Shown: positions 14,813 to 23,548 of the stretch, piece by piece
Layout of the letters: each line of letters begins with the position of its first letter
Numbering within the stretch: position 1 is the stretch's first letter
Source: Lachnospiraceae bacterium
GTDB lineage: Bacteria > Bacillota > Clostridia > Lachnospirales > Lachnospiraceae
Length of the DNA: 29,049 bases
Reading direction: 5' to 3'
NCBI GenBank assembly: GCA_009774395.1
Contig: VSNQ01000048.1
Location: 1-29,049 of the forward strand
Program-made: the position numbers and the translations under genes
Notes under the pieces: model-generated
Database searches by the model: none
The model's input: only the letters and a program-made list of their open reading frames with translations
Told to the model about the DNA's origin: nothing

Positions 14813-17800
14813 ATTACTCCTAATATTTTATAATGATTTTGTTGAAAGTGCTGTTGAACTATTAAATTAAGTGTATTGTTATTTTGTTGCTTTGTGTGCC
14901 AATGTTTGAAATTTTCCATAATTGAAGGAAGGCATGGCTTCGCTGGTTTCTTTTTGATTTCCTGATAATTGAAAATCAAATTGTTCTGTTTTTGTGGCAA
15001 TGCCTTGCAGCAAAAAATTGGCGTATTTAGAGGCGGCTGCCAGCTTTCTTCTTTTTTTTCTGTTGGCATGGTATTTTTTCTTTTTCTTGTTTCCAGCAGT
15101 TGCAGTAGAAGCAATATAATACTTGCAATAATAGCGAGTAAGGCATATGGTTTTATACCATAGGCTTCTCCGGTTTGGGGTTCTGCGTCTTTGGCAGAAT
15201 CAGAGAATGTGCCTTCGGGAGCAATATTGCCGGCAGTTATATAAGCCGAATCGGTAATGTCGTTTGGTATAGTAGCATTTGGATCAATACTGTTTGGTGC
15301 AATATTTACTGCGGACGGCATAGTACCAACTGCCGCTGGGTTGGAAGCGGCGCTGCTAACTGTACTTGAGGAAGTAGGGGAACTATCGTTTAAATTTGAG
15401 TTGCCGCTACTGTTTTCACCACCAGTGGTTGGGGTATCGCCGCCGCTGGGCTTGTTGTTGTCATCACTGGGTTTGTTGTCGTTATCGGGTTTGTTATTAT
15501 CATCGGGCTTATTGTCGCTGCCGCCAGGATTATCACTGGGCTTGTCGTCATTACCGCCGGGATTATCACCGGGTTTGTTGTCATCACCGCCAGGGTTATC
15601 ACCGGGCTTGTTGTCGTCGCCGCCAGGGTTATCACCGGGCTTGTCGTCATCACCGTCAGGATTATCACCGGGTTTGTTGTCATCGCCGCCAGGATTATCA
15701 CCGGGTTTGTTGTCATCACCGCCAGGATTATCACCGGGTTTGTCGTCATCACCGCCAGGATTATCGTCCTTATCGTTGGGGTCATCTGCTTCAAAAATTA
15801 CTTTTATTGTATGGTTTTCGATTACATTGGTGAATGTATATGTATTTTCAGATATTTGAGTGACTATATCATCAACAAGTATTTCTTTAATGTGATAACC
15901 ATTTTCAGGGGTAAAAGTAAAAACGATTTCATCACCAGATTTTACTTTTGTTTCTTTATCTGGTGAGATTGTGCCATTTCCTTCTTTAGAGGGCGTAATT
16001 GTATAATAAGTATCGGTGCTCCAATCTGCATAAACATCTGTTCTTGCTGTAATTGGAGTGGACATATTAAATTCTGTATCGCCATCTTGGGAGATTTTCC
16101 ATTTAACGAAGGTATATCCTTCCTTGGTTGGCTCTGAGGGTGCTTTTGCTGTTTGTCCTTTTAAAACAATTTGTGTATTATGCACTTCGGAATCGTTATA
16201 AAAGGTTATTGTATAATAATCGACAGTTGCTTCCGCATCGGAACCTCCTACCGTGACAGTAATACCTGTATCCAATTCATCACTTGTAGTATCAATAATG
16301 CTGTATTCTCCGTCAACTGCTTGATCTGGTGAAATTAGGCTATTATCGGATCCTTTTAACATAAATGTTTTGTTGTGGTTTGTCCATTCCGTATCATCTA
16401 ATCGCACTTTAATTGTGACTTTGTGCTCTTGTTTTGCGTCGTCAATCCAACTTGCGTAGATAGATGTTGTTGTTGTTATTTTTGTGCTTTCAAAATCAAA
16501 TGGTTGTCCGTTTTGTGCTGCAGTTTTCCAGCCATCAAATGTCAATCCATCTTTTATTGGGTCTGGTGGTTGAACCGCAAGTTGGTCTTTTAAGATAATT
16601 TGCGGATTTTGTGCGGTGTTGTTATCATATGCATTGTCAGGGTCATAAAATGTAACAGTATAATAGTTAATTGGTTGGTCATTAGTAGTATCATCGTCGT
16701 TTACTGTTACTGATGCGCCGGTATCGAATGGATTATTACTATCAGTAGTTATATCAACGATTGTGTAAGTGCCATTTTTTACAGCAGTTAAATCAGTTAT
16801 TAATTCGTCGCTGTCTGCCATTTTCAGAGCGAAAATCCTATTATGATCTGACCAAGGAGCATTATCTTTGTTAATGTTTGGCGTTACTGTGAATGTTGGA
16901 GTTTTTAGCTTCCATCCATACCATAAATCATCGTTTGTGTTGCCGTCATCTACTGTCCTATATGCATTGAATGCGGTTACAAGTCTTGGTGTAGTCTTGT
17001 TGGTTAATTCTGTGCCGTCTGCTGTTTGAAAAACAATATTTCGATTAGTTGGGCAGTTTCCAAAGGCATTAGGATTTGCAACCGTTATAGGTATAATAGG
17101 GGTGCCATCAGGTACAAGGATTGTCATTGTACTAAGCTGTGTACAACCTTCAAATGCCCAATTACCAATTTGAAGATTATTGAACAATGTTATATTTGTC
17201 AAGTTTGTGCATTCCTTGAAAGCGGATGCTCCAATACTTTTAATGCTGCTTGGGATGATCACATTTGTTATGCTTTTACACTCAAAAAAAGCACTACTAT
17301 CAATGGATGTTACTTTATATTCTTTATCATCAAAATGTATTGTTTCAGGAATTTCAATTACTCCATTTAATGATGTGCCATAATTGCTGTTGGCGATGAC
17401 TTTTACTTCGTATACATTATTATTTTCAACAGTAATCATATATCGGAGAGGACTATCATCTTCGGAAATCGTTTGATCTACATCATATACAACATTATCC
17501 TCCAACAGCTTCCCTGCCATTTCTCCAAGTGCATCCAATTTTGATTTCCTGTCTGCTCCTATATAAGCCTTATCTTCCTCCGAGAACAAACGATATTGTT
17601 CTTGCAGTTCGCCTATTTGCAGAAGAATTTCCTTTGTTTCCGAAAGCCATATATTGTAGAGTTCGTCCCTAGAATTTGGTGCTTCGGCATAAAGTTGTTC
17701 AGCGGTTGGCATTGAGTCAATCAAAGAGCAAAACCAGACAACATTTTCGTTTATGGGTGTTTCAATAAGATCAATTATAATGGTTGCTGTACAATCTGCA

Positions 17801-18576
17801 AAATTTTCTGTACATACAGGGCAGTTTTGATTGACACTGCTGTCACTGCAGCGGATATCACAGATACAGGAACTACCATTTTCTGTGTTGCTGGGATCGG
17901 ATTCTGCTTCCACAGTATCGCTTCCATTAGTAGAAGGAGATTCTACAATCTCTGTTTCCGCGACTTCTGTTTCAACGACTTCCGTTTCCATGACTTCTGT
18001 TTCAACGACTTCCGTTTCCGTGACTTCTGTTTCCGCGATTTCTGTTTTCGTGATTTCTGTTTCCGCGATTTCTGTTTCCACCACTTCTGTTTTAGCGACT
18101 TCTGTTTCTGTAACTTCTATGTCAGCGACTTCCGTTTCTGCAACTTCTATGTCAGCAACTTCCGTATCTGTGTTCTCAGAATTGTGATTAGTATTGGAAA
18201 CAGTTTCGTTTTCTCCAGCGGAAGCACTTTCCAAAATGGAACTACTCTCCTTGACTGTACTGGTAGAATCGAAGGAAGTTTCTTCTATGCTGGTATCGGT
18301 ATTTTCTAATGTATTACTTTCTGGCATTGACGAACTTTCTGATTCTATAACCATATTTTCCTTAGCCGTTTGTGAAAGCAGTTTTTGTTTTATTGTAGAT
18401 TCTTGACTGCCTCCACTGTCTATTGTTTCTAAGTAAATACATGATTGCATTGTCTTGGTGTTTCCTGACTCTTGCGCTGCTGTTGAAAAGCCGTTTGCAC
18501 TAACGAGCAGCACTGTTGCCATTACAGCCGTACAATATTGGAAACGCTGCTTTTTTTCCATAATTTTTCGCTTCAT
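14773..18576 (-). CDS. Large cell-wall surface protein: BspA-like LRR, InlB B-repeats, sorting signal, unusual tail
   Basis: 1267 aa from ATG 18576 (AAAGGAG 9 nt upstream); an earlier in-frame ATG at 18618 lacks a site. Order: signal peptide (1-35); Ser/Thr-rich region; fifteen 5-residue ETEVx repeats (about 137-211); a Cys-rich patch (about 232-254); an LRR_5/BspA-like block (about 396-483, with ITNVIIPSSIKSIGASAF and a further repeat); two Listeria-Bacteroides (InlB B/Flg_new) repeats (about 636-715 and 788-850, each ending in a Y-A-x-W motif); an Ig-like strand set (about 854-931, NGYHIKEILVD); seven 11-residue DDNKPGDNPGG wall-spanning repeats (about 943-1019); a Ser/Ala linker; EPQTG (1132-1136), a membrane helix and RKRK. 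A further 100 residues follow with no recognised domain. Likely an adhesin anchored by the adjacent sortase B. Confidence 0.9.
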   Translation of the reverse strand: MKRKIMEKKQRFQYCTAVMATVLLVSANGFSTAAQESGNTKTMQSCIYLETIDSGGSQESTIKQKLLSQTAKENMVIESESSSMPESNTLENTDTSIEETSFDSTSTVKESSSILESASAGENETVSNTNHNSENTDTEVADIEVAETEVADIEVTETEVAKTEVVETEIAETEITKTEIAETEVTETEVVETEVMETEVVETEVAETEIVESPSTNGSDTVEAESDPSNTENGSSCICDIRCSDSSVNQNCPVCTENFADCTATIIIDLIETPINENVVWFCSLIDSMPTAEQLYAEAPNSRDELYNIWLSETKEILLQIGELQEQYRLFSEEDKAYIGADRKSKLDALGEMAGKLLEDNVVYDVDQTISEDDSPLRYMITVENNNVYEVKVIANSNYGTSLNGVIEIPETIHFDDKEYKVTSIDSSAFFECKSITNVIIPSSIKSIGASAFKECTNLTNITLFNNLQIGNWAFEGCTQLSTMTILVPDGTPIIPITVANPNAFGNCPTNRNIVFQTADGTELTNKTTPRLVTAFNAYRTVDDGNTNDDLWYGWKLKTPTFTVTPNINKDNAPWSDHNRIFALKMADSDELITDLTAVKNGTYTIVDITTDSNNPFDTGASVTVNDDDTTNDQPINYYTVTFYDPDNAYDNNTAQNPQIILKDQLAVQPPDPIKDGLTFDGWKTAAQNGQPFDFESTKITTTTSIYASWIDDAKQEHKVTIKVRLDDTEWTNHNKTFMLKGSDNSLISPDQAVDGEYSIIDTTSDELDTGITVTVGGSDAEATVDYYTITFYNDSEVHNTQIVLKGQTAKAPSEPTKEGYTFVKWKISQDGDTEFNMSTPITARTDVYADWSTDTYYTITPSKEGNGTISPDKETKVKSGDEIVFTFTPENGYHIKEILVDDIVTQISENTYTFTNVIENHTIKVIFEADDPNDKDDNPGGDDDKPGDNPGGDDNKPGDNPGGDDNKPGDNPDGDDDKPGDNPGGDDNKPGDNPGGDDNKPGDNPGGNDDKPSDNPGGSDNKPDDNNKPDNDNKPSDDNNKPSGGDTPTTGGENSSGNSNLNDSSPTSSSTVSSAASNPAAVGTMPSAVNIAPNSIDPNATIPNDITDSAYITAGNIAPEGTFSDSAKDAEPQTGEAYGIKPYALLAIIASIILLLLQLLETRKRKNTMPTEKKEESWQPPLNTPIFCCKALPQKQNNLIFNYQEIKKKPAKPCLPSIMENFKHWHTKQQNNNTLNLIVQQHFQQNHYKILGVIWTKRKQYFCLSG
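15520..15750 (-). repeat. Seven 33-bp tandem repeats in the surface protein gene
   Basis: Units encode DDNKPGDNPGG with small changes (DDDK, NPDG, NDDKPSD). The 33-bp length keeps frame, so recombination can change the wall-spanning stalk length without breaking the gene. Degenerate units continue on both sides. Confidence 0.85.
17944..18168 (-). repeat. Fifteen 15-bp tandem repeats in the surface protein gene
   Basis: Each unit encodes a pentapeptide of form (E/D/K)(T/I)E(V/I)x, giving a strongly acidic extended segment. The DNA units vary mostly at one or two positions, suggesting slippage-driven growth. Confidence 0.85.
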
Positions 18577-18605
18577 TTTCCCAATCTCCTTTACAGTATC
18601 ATTGA

Positions 18606-18741
18606 TACAGTTCAGCAATATTATAAATTATTTAAATTTGTCAGTAACTTTTTACAATGAAAATGTATTTAAACTGCACATTTACAACCCAATAAAATGA
18701 TTTATCAAAACTATTTTAGATAAGGGTATGCCTGAACTGTA
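18606..18741. repeat. 136-bp segment bounded by TACAGTTCAG inverted repeats
   Basis: TACAGTTCAG (18606-18615) and CTGAACTGTA (18732-18741) are perfect inverted ends; the AT-rich inside has no ORF. It lies wholly within the predicted leader of the surface-protein mRNA. The bounded length equals that of the 27690-27825 segment with the same end core, though the insides differ. A related GTAACAGTTCGG is at 18812-18823. Confidence 0.5.
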
Positions 18742-18754
18742 ATATTTAATATAT

Positions 18755-18783
18755 AGTTTAGCACGTTTATAAAGTGTTTACAA
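18755..18783 (-). promoter_or_regulatory. Promoter of the surface protein-sortase operon
   Basis: Minus strand TTGTAA (18783-18778), 17-nt spacer, TAAACT (18760-18755). It predicts a leader of about 170 nt that includes the inverted-repeat segment. Bases 18784-18956 beyond it are AT-rich; no convincing promoter was found there for the divergent ybaK-like gene. Confidence 0.45.
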
Positions 18784-18956
18784 TTTTTTTTTACAAATTT
18801 GTAAAATTTTTGTAACAGTTCGGCCTAGGACTTTGCACTATGGTGCGAAAATAGCAAAATTAGCTAAAATATGATAATATTAATAGAAAAGTAACAATAC
18901 AAATCCAAAACGACAATGGAAAGATTAGAATATAATATAATGGGGGATTTTAAATA

Positions 18957-19499
18957 ATGATAATGCACTTAACAAAAGGCCGTCCAGCGGATATTACAGG
19001 GCGGTTGGAGAAAGAAATTCGAGTTTATGATTTGTTGGAATCGCTTGCCATTCCTTATGAGCGAGTCGATCACGAAGCGGCGGAAACAATGGAAGCTTGC
19101 GCTGCAATTGACAAAATACTTTCACCAGCAGTTATCTGCAAAAATTTGTTTTTGTGCAATACACAGAAAACAAAATTCTATTTACTTATGCTGCGCAAGG
19201 ACAAAAAATTTAAAACAAAGGAACTATCACATCAAATTAACAGTGCAAGATTATCTTTTGCACCGCCGGAATTTATGGAAAAATATCTGGATATTACGCC
19301 CGGATCGGTCAGCGTAATGGGATTAATGAACGATACAGAAAATAATGTAACGTTGTTAGTGGATAAAGATATTTTCATGGGCGAATATTTTGGCTGTCAC
19401 CCTTGCATCAACACTTCAAGCTTGCGGCTTAAGGTATCTGATGTATTTGAGAAGTTTTTACCGGCGGTGCATCATCAATATTCAGTTGTTATATTATAG
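18957..19499 (+). CDS. YbaK/ProX-type aminoacyl-tRNA deacylase
   Basis: 180 aa. A YbaK/ProRS-INS domain fills most of the chain, with the conserved active-site Lys region (AVICKNLFLCN near residue 60) and the C-terminal GCHPCINTSSLRL, corresponding to the family HPNxNTxTxxx motif. Free-standing ProX proteins hydrolyse Ala-tRNA(Pro) made in error by prolyl-tRNA synthetase; PrdX is the clostridial name for related proteins. ATG 18957 has GGGGG about 10 nt upstream; ATG 18963 is an alternative. Probably monocistronic and ends 5 bp from the convergent MFS gene with no clear terminator. Confidence 0.88.
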   Translation: MIMHLTKGRPADITGRLEKEIRVYDLLESLAIPYERVDHEAAETMEACAAIDKILSPAVICKNLFLCNTQKTKFYLLMLRKDKKFKTKELSHQINSARLSFAPPEFMEKYLDITPGSVSVMGLMNDTENNVTLLVDKDIFMGEYFGCHPCINTSSLRLKVSDVFEKFLPAVHHQYSVVIL

Positions 19500-19504
19500 T
19501 GGTA

Positions 19505-20803
19505 TTAATTTGTTTTTTCTAATTCCCAAATTTGTTTATTATTGCGGAAATATAAGCAGACACCGATTCCAGCAAAGGCAATTACAAAGAACAGTGCCGC
19601 TGCACCAGAGCCCTTTCCAGTGCCAAATAATTTTGCAAAAATACTGGTTGCTTCCTGTTTTGCCATAAATGGCTCAAATACCCAGTCCACAAGAAATCCG
19701 CCTAGGAAATACCCAATTGGGATTGTAAAAAATTGCAGTGAATTGCGGACGGAATACACACGTCCCTGCATTTGCTCTGGCACATGGAGCCGCATGATTG
19801 CATCTAAATTTGTGCTCATAAGTGGTATGGCTATCCAGCCTAGAAAGCCACCAATACACCATATTAGTGGAGTGTTTCCAAGTGCCAATAGGAAGTTTTC
19901 TGTGCTCATAGAAAACAAGAGGCAGTTGCAGATAACGCGTATTCGGCTTTTGGGTTTCCTAAGGAAAACGGTCAAAACACTTCCTGCAAATGTTGTAATA
20001 CCAATAACTGCATTTACCAATCCTAGTACTTTTTCACTGCCTCCGTTTCGTGAAAGCATCATTGCTGGAAACGCTGCGTCGTAGATAGACGCTACCAAAT
20101 TAATTGCTGCAAGAAAAAGAATCAGGTTAAAAATACCGCTTTCCTGCTTTAAATATGTAATACCTTTTCTCGCAGAAACTAGTAATTTCTCATGCTCTGT
20201 TTTTGTTTCTTCGCCTTCGGGAATCGGAATACAAAAAGCAAGTGTTATAAATGCAATGACAAATGTAAATAAATCAAAAGCTATCACTGCGCCCATTCCA
20301 GCAAGTCCTAATATTGCGGTGGCAATGATCGGCGTCATGATAGAGTTAAGAGAACTGGCAAAATAACGCAGTCCGCCTACACGCTGATAGTATTTTTTCG
20401 GTAAAACGCGCGTTGTTGCAACCTCGGAAGCTGGCTGCTGTACGGTATTCATAAGTCCATTTACCGCATTAATTAAGTATAAATGCCATATCTGCAAAGC
20501 GTGATTGCTTAACAGAATAAGCATAATTACCGTCGTGAATGCCGCAACAGTATCACATACTAGCATTGTAATTTTCTTGTTCCAACGGTCGCTTAATGCA
20601 CCAGCAAAAATGCTCAACAGCACATATGGCGCATATGAACTTACCATTAAAAGTGCGGTTATTAGAGCAGAACCTTCCTGTGTATAAGACCAAATTACCA
20701 AAGCATAGCTTGTAATAGCGCTGCCAAGCCCTGAGAATGACTGTGTAATCCATAGCAGCAGAAATGTTTTCATCTCTTGTAGTGTTGTAATATAATTTTT
20801 CAT
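19505..20803 (-). CDS. MFS exporter, MefA-like (MFS_3 type)
   Basis: 432 aa, twelve predicted helices. The N-terminus (FLLLWITQSFSGLGSAITSYAL) and the loop AGALSDRWNKKITMLVCD are typical of the MefA/macrolide-efflux and siderophore-exporter branch of MFS. VPEQMQGRVYSVRNSLQ near residue 350 is another strong family marker. Drug or metabolite export is likely; the substrate is not predictable. GAAGGGAAG lies about 7 nt before ATG. Stop codon nearly meets that of the convergent deacylase gene. Confidence 0.9.
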   Translation of the reverse strand: MKNYITTLQEMKTFLLLWITQSFSGLGSAITSYALVIWSYTQEGSALITALLMVSSYAPYVLLSIFAGALSDRWNKKITMLVCDTVAAFTTVIMLILLSNHALQIWHLYLINAVNGLMNTVQQPASEVATTRVLPKKYYQRVGGLRYFASSLNSIMTPIIATAILGLAGMGAVIAFDLFTFVIAFITLAFCIPIPEGEETKTEHEKLLVSARKGITYLKQESGIFNLILFLAAINLVASIYDAAFPAMMLSRNGGSEKVLGLVNAVIGITTFAGSVLTVFLRKPKSRIRVICNCLLFSMSTENFLLALGNTPLIWCIGGFLGWIAIPLMSTNLDAIMRLHVPEQMQGRVYSVRNSLQFFTIPIGYFLGGFLVDWVFEPFMAKQEATSIFAKLFGTGKGSGAAALFFVIAFAGIGVCLYFRNNKQIWELEKTN

Positions 20804-20836
20804 AGACTTTGCTTCCCTTCATTTATAAAATAAAGA

Positions 20837-20864
20837 ATAAAAAATATAAAATAAAAAATATAAA
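20837..20864. repeat. Two perfect 14-bp AT tandem repeats
   Basis: ATAAAAAATATAAA occurs twice head to tail just upstream of the MFS exporter start, in the region where its promoter would be. Confidence 0.5.
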
Positions 20865-20897
20865 ATATTGGAACAAATAATAAATGAATTGGTGTTT

Positions 20898-21015
20898 GCA
20901 AAGTCTTTGGAGTCATTTTAACTGGCTCGAGTGGGCAGATTTATTTGATTCGCTTCATGCATTCTAATACAACGTATGGAATCGTTGTACTGCCCGCAAA
21001 GACTTTGCATGAAGC
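20898..21015. other. Nested inverted repeats, candidate structured RNA or element
   Basis: Three colinear pairs nest: GCAAAGTCTTTG (20898-20909) with CAAAGACTTTGC (20997-21008), GGGCAG (20933-20938) with CTGCCC (20990-20995), ACAACG (20969-20974) with CGTTGT (20983-20988). A fourth pair GCTTCATGC/GCATGAAGC (20952-20960, 21007-21015) competes. Short ORFs here on both strands lack ribosome sites. Confidence 0.5.
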
Positions 21016-21061
21016 TGTTGCAATAAATAAAATCATTCTAATTCTCCTAAAATATATGATA

Positions 21062-21096
21062 GAACCTGTTAGTCCCTGCTTGTGCAGAACAGGTTC
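21062..21096. terminator. Strong hairpin, possible terminator
   Basis: Perfect 9-bp stem GAACCTGTT/AACAGGTTC with an inner CTGC/GCAG pair. No T-run follows on the plus strand, so the role is uncertain. Confidence 0.4.
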
Positions 21097-21215
21097 ACAT
21101 GATATTATAAACTCTGGCAGTAAAAAAAACAAGAGAAATATCTGAAATTTGGACTGCGCTGTCTGTAAGAAAGTTACTTTTCACACCCACGCCAAAGTAG
21201 TGGGAATCATGCGCC

Positions 21216-21254
21216 AAAATGCTAAAAGCTTTCGCTTTTTTACTTTCGCATTTT
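21216..21254 (+). terminator. Terminator-like double hairpin upstream of the response regulator
   Basis: Inner AAAAGC-TTTC-GCTTTTTT reads as a terminator; outer AAAATGC/GCATTTT arms extend it. It would insulate the two-component operon from upstream transcription. Confidence 0.45.
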
Positions 21255-21266
21255 GTGTGCAAAATC

Positions 21267-21329
21267 TGTTATAATTCACACCTCATTAACCTATAAGCTG
21301 ATAAAAACTGGCATGAGTGTGAATTGTAA
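21267..21329 (+). promoter_or_regulatory. Extended -10 with overlapping inverted repeat
   Basis: TGTTATAAT (21267-21275) is an extended -10 without a good -35. It overlaps the left arm of a 13-bp inverted repeat, TTATAATTCACAC (21269-21281) with GTGTGAATTGTAA (21317-21329), one mismatch, suggesting an operator or leader stem. The leader to the regulator start would be about 230 nt. Confidence 0.35.
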
Positions 21330-21513
21330 CGTAAGAAATCGTAGTGATGGAGATGTATCAAGCCATACAAAATTAGACTATAGAAAAAATTTATTAATGT
21401 TAGAGTATGCTTTGTGTTTGATACAAAAAGAATGAAGAGTGATAGAAAATTTACACTGTGAAGCGATAAAGTATCTTTTATCTCTTGTTTATGCCTTAAA
21501 CGGAGCGAAAGGA

Positions 21514-22194
21514 ATGATAACAAATATGTATACTATTTTTATTGTAGAGGATGATGAAACAATTGCAGATAGTTTAAAACTGCATTTGGAAAAATGGGAT
21601 TATCAAGTCCGCTGTGCACGGAATTTTTCAAATATAACAGCAGAATTTGCACAGACAGCGCCGCATTTGGTGCTAATGGATATTAAGCTTCCTTATTATA
21701 ATGGGTATTATTGGTGCAGTGAGATTCGTAAGATATCAAAAGTACCTGTGATATTTCTTTCCTCTGCCGCTGACAATATGAATATTGTAATGGCAGTAAG
21801 CATGGGCGGAGATGATTTTATTCCCAAGCCGTTTGATATGGAAGTATTAACGGCAAAAATACAAGCAATGCTACGGCGCTCTTATGATTTTGTTAGTCAA
21901 AGTACAGTGCTGGAACATAACGGTGTAATGTTGAATCTTACGGAAGCTGTATTAATTTACGGAAATGAAAGATTGGAACTAACCAAAAATGAACTTCGGA
22001 TATTACAGACATTAATGGAAAATAAGAACCGTGTGGTTACAAGGGAGGCGCTTATGACAAAATTATGGGAAAGTGACAGCTATATTGATGAAAATACGTT
22101 ATCTGTCAATGTAAACCGATTGCGTAAAAAGTTGGATGGAATTGGACTTGGTGCATGGATTGTGACCAAAAAAGGAATTGGATATCGTATATAA
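21514..22194 (+). CDS. OmpR-family response regulator, BceR-like
   Basis: 226 aa from ATG 21514 (GGAG 8 nt upstream); ATG 21526 is the alternative, and the longer frame to 21439 lacks a site. Receiver domain (about 6-120) with acidic pair in IVEDDE, phospho-acceptor D56 (LVLMDIKLP), and K in PKPFD. The C-terminal winged helix (about 132-226) ends in VTKKGIGYRI. Followed 31 bp later by an intramembrane-sensing kinase and then a BceAB-like transporter, the standard arrangement of antimicrobial-peptide detoxification modules, where the regulator activates the transporter promoter. Confidence 0.93.
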   Translation: MITNMYTIFIVEDDETIADSLKLHLEKWDYQVRCARNFSNITAEFAQTAPHLVLMDIKLPYYNGYYWCSEIRKISKVPVIFLSSAADNMNIVMAVSMGGDDFIPKPFDMEVLTAKIQAMLRRSYDFVSQSTVLEHNGVMLNLTEAVLIYGNERLELTKNELRILQTLMENKNRVVTREALMTKLWESDSYIDENTLSVNVNRLRKKLDGIGLGAWIVTKKGIGYRI

Positions 22195-22225
22195 AAAAGT
22201 ATAGATGACATGTTGGGGTATATAA

Positions 22226-23419
22226 ATGAAATATTTTATCATTTTTATTCGAGAAAATATAAAATGGTTTTTGGCTGTAAGTGTGAATGGTTTGTTAATG
22301 ACGGCTGTTATGCTGCTAAATCATATTGAGTGGAGGGAAATCGCGTATGGATTGCTGATTTGCGTCGCCTTTACCGTCGCTATAGCAGGTATTGGGACAT
22401 GGAGATATCGTAACCATTGCAAAGAGCTGGAGATGTTGATAAAATCTGTTACAGTAAGCACAAACGGAATGCCTTCGTCACAATATCTTTACGAAACACA
22501 GTATCAAGAATGTCTTCGCCTTTTGGAGAAGGAAAAGGAATCCATACAAAATGAGATATTCGACCGCCAGCGGGATATCACAGAGTATTATGCAATGTGG
22601 GTGCATCAGATAAAGACACCAATTGCTGCTTTAAAGCTGTTAATCGATGAAGAATTAGACTTTGACGATGCGATAGAAAATGACATATTTGTCATAAATA
22701 CAACAAAAAAACAGCAAGAACTTTTTAAGATTGAACAGTATGTTGATATGGCACTGCAATATACACGCCTTGGAGCAAACACCAATGACTTTGTGATTCG
22801 GGAAGTGAATCTTGACTCTGTGATAAAGAATACCATACATAAATATGCAGCACAATTTATTTATAAGAAGCTTTATCTCCATTATGAACCAACGCAGCTT
22901 TTGGCAGTAACAGATGATAAATGGCTTGGATTTGTAATCGGGCAGCTTTTATCTAATGCAATAAAATATACAAAAGCAGGCGGTATAACCATTCAAACAC
23001 AATACAAAGAACACAACACAGAAGAATGTCAAAAAGCAGAATACAATCCTTTATGGGAAGCACAGAAAAATGAAATATTGGATTTTAATGAGAATACAGA
23101 TTTGTATTCAAAATTATCCTCAAATAGAGCTGCAAATTGGATGAAGAAAAAAGATAGATTTTTGTATCAGGAGTTATACATTATAATAGAAGATACTGGT
23201 ATTGGTATTAAAGCAGAGGACTTGCCGCGCGTCTGCGAAAGAGGTTATACAGGATATAATGGACATGACAGCCAATGTGCAGGCAGACAATCTACAGGAA
23301 TTGGGCTTTATCTTTGCAAGCAGATACTGGATAGACTGGGGCATAAACTGGTTATTACGTCAAAGGAGGGGGAGGGCACACAGGCGAAGATTGTGATAAG
23401 GTATGCAAATGATGGGTAA
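22226..23419 (+). CDS. BceS-like intramembrane-sensing histidine kinase
   Basis: 397 aa. Two membrane helices (about 13-32 and 40-58) with almost no extracytoplasmic loop, as in BceS kinases that sense through the transporter rather than directly. H-box with His127 (MWVHQIKTPIAAL), N-box (GQLLSNAIKYT), G1 (EDTGIGIKAEDLP) and G2 (STGIGLYLCKQ) are all present. About 50 hydrophilic residues (about 260-312) are inserted between the strand after the N-box and the G1 strand, where relatives have a short turn. The insert is Asn/Glu/Lys-rich and in frame. GGGG about 8 nt upstream of ATG. Co-transcribed with the regulator. Confidence 0.92.
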   Translation: MKYFIIFIRENIKWFLAVSVNGLLMTAVMLLNHIEWREIAYGLLICVAFTVAIAGIGTWRYRNHCKELEMLIKSVTVSTNGMPSSQYLYETQYQECLRLLEKEKESIQNEIFDRQRDITEYYAMWVHQIKTPIAALKLLIDEELDFDDAIENDIFVINTTKKQQELFKIEQYVDMALQYTRLGANTNDFVIREVNLDSVIKNTIHKYAAQFIYKKLYLHYEPTQLLAVTDDKWLGFVIGQLLSNAIKYTKAGGITIQTQYKEHNTEECQKAEYNPLWEAQKNEILDFNENTDLYSKLSSNRAANWMKKKDRFLYQELYIIIEDTGIGIKAEDLPRVCERGYTGYNGHDSQCAGRQSTGIGLYLCKQILDRLGHKLVITSKEGEGTQAKIVIRYANDG

Positions 23420-23438
23420 ATGAAATTTATAATTTATC

Positions 23439-23467
23439 TTGTAAGTGAGAGGTTTAGATGATACAAT
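23439..23467 (+). promoter_or_regulatory. Promoter of the leader-like small gene
   Basis: TTGTAA (23439-23444), 17-nt spacer, TACAAT (23462-23467), about 80 nt before the ATG at 23549. The gene can thus be expressed apart from the kinase. Confidence 0.5.
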
Positions 23468-23548
23468 AACAAAGTGGTTTAGCTGAGTAAATTAGACAGC
23501 GATAAACAAATGTTTAAAATTGGCTTTTGTAAAAATGGAGGTAAAGCA

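Noticed and set aside
15400..15460. TPTTGGE in the surface protein as the sorting motif
   Set aside because: No hydrophobic helix or basic tail follows; EPQTG at residue 1132 is followed by both.
15520..15750. CRISPR-like regular spacing
   Set aside because: The 33-bp units are contiguous, without unique spacers, and encode a protein stalk.
15257..15859. Long plus-strand ORFs rich in Leu/Ser/Pro opposite the surface protein
   Set aside because: They mirror the 33-bp repeats on the other strand; no ribosome site, and the minus-strand frame has full domain support.
17827..18309. Plus-strand ORFs with Phe/Cys/Asp or Ser/Thr/Val repeats
   Set aside because: Antisense shadows of the ETEVx repeat array.
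20941..21145. Overlapping small ORFs on both strands
   Set aside because: No ribosome sites, and the sequence is better explained by nested inverted repeats.
21253..21435. 60-aa plus-strand ORF before the response regulator
   Set aside because: No ribosome site and it overlaps the extended -10 and inverted repeat.
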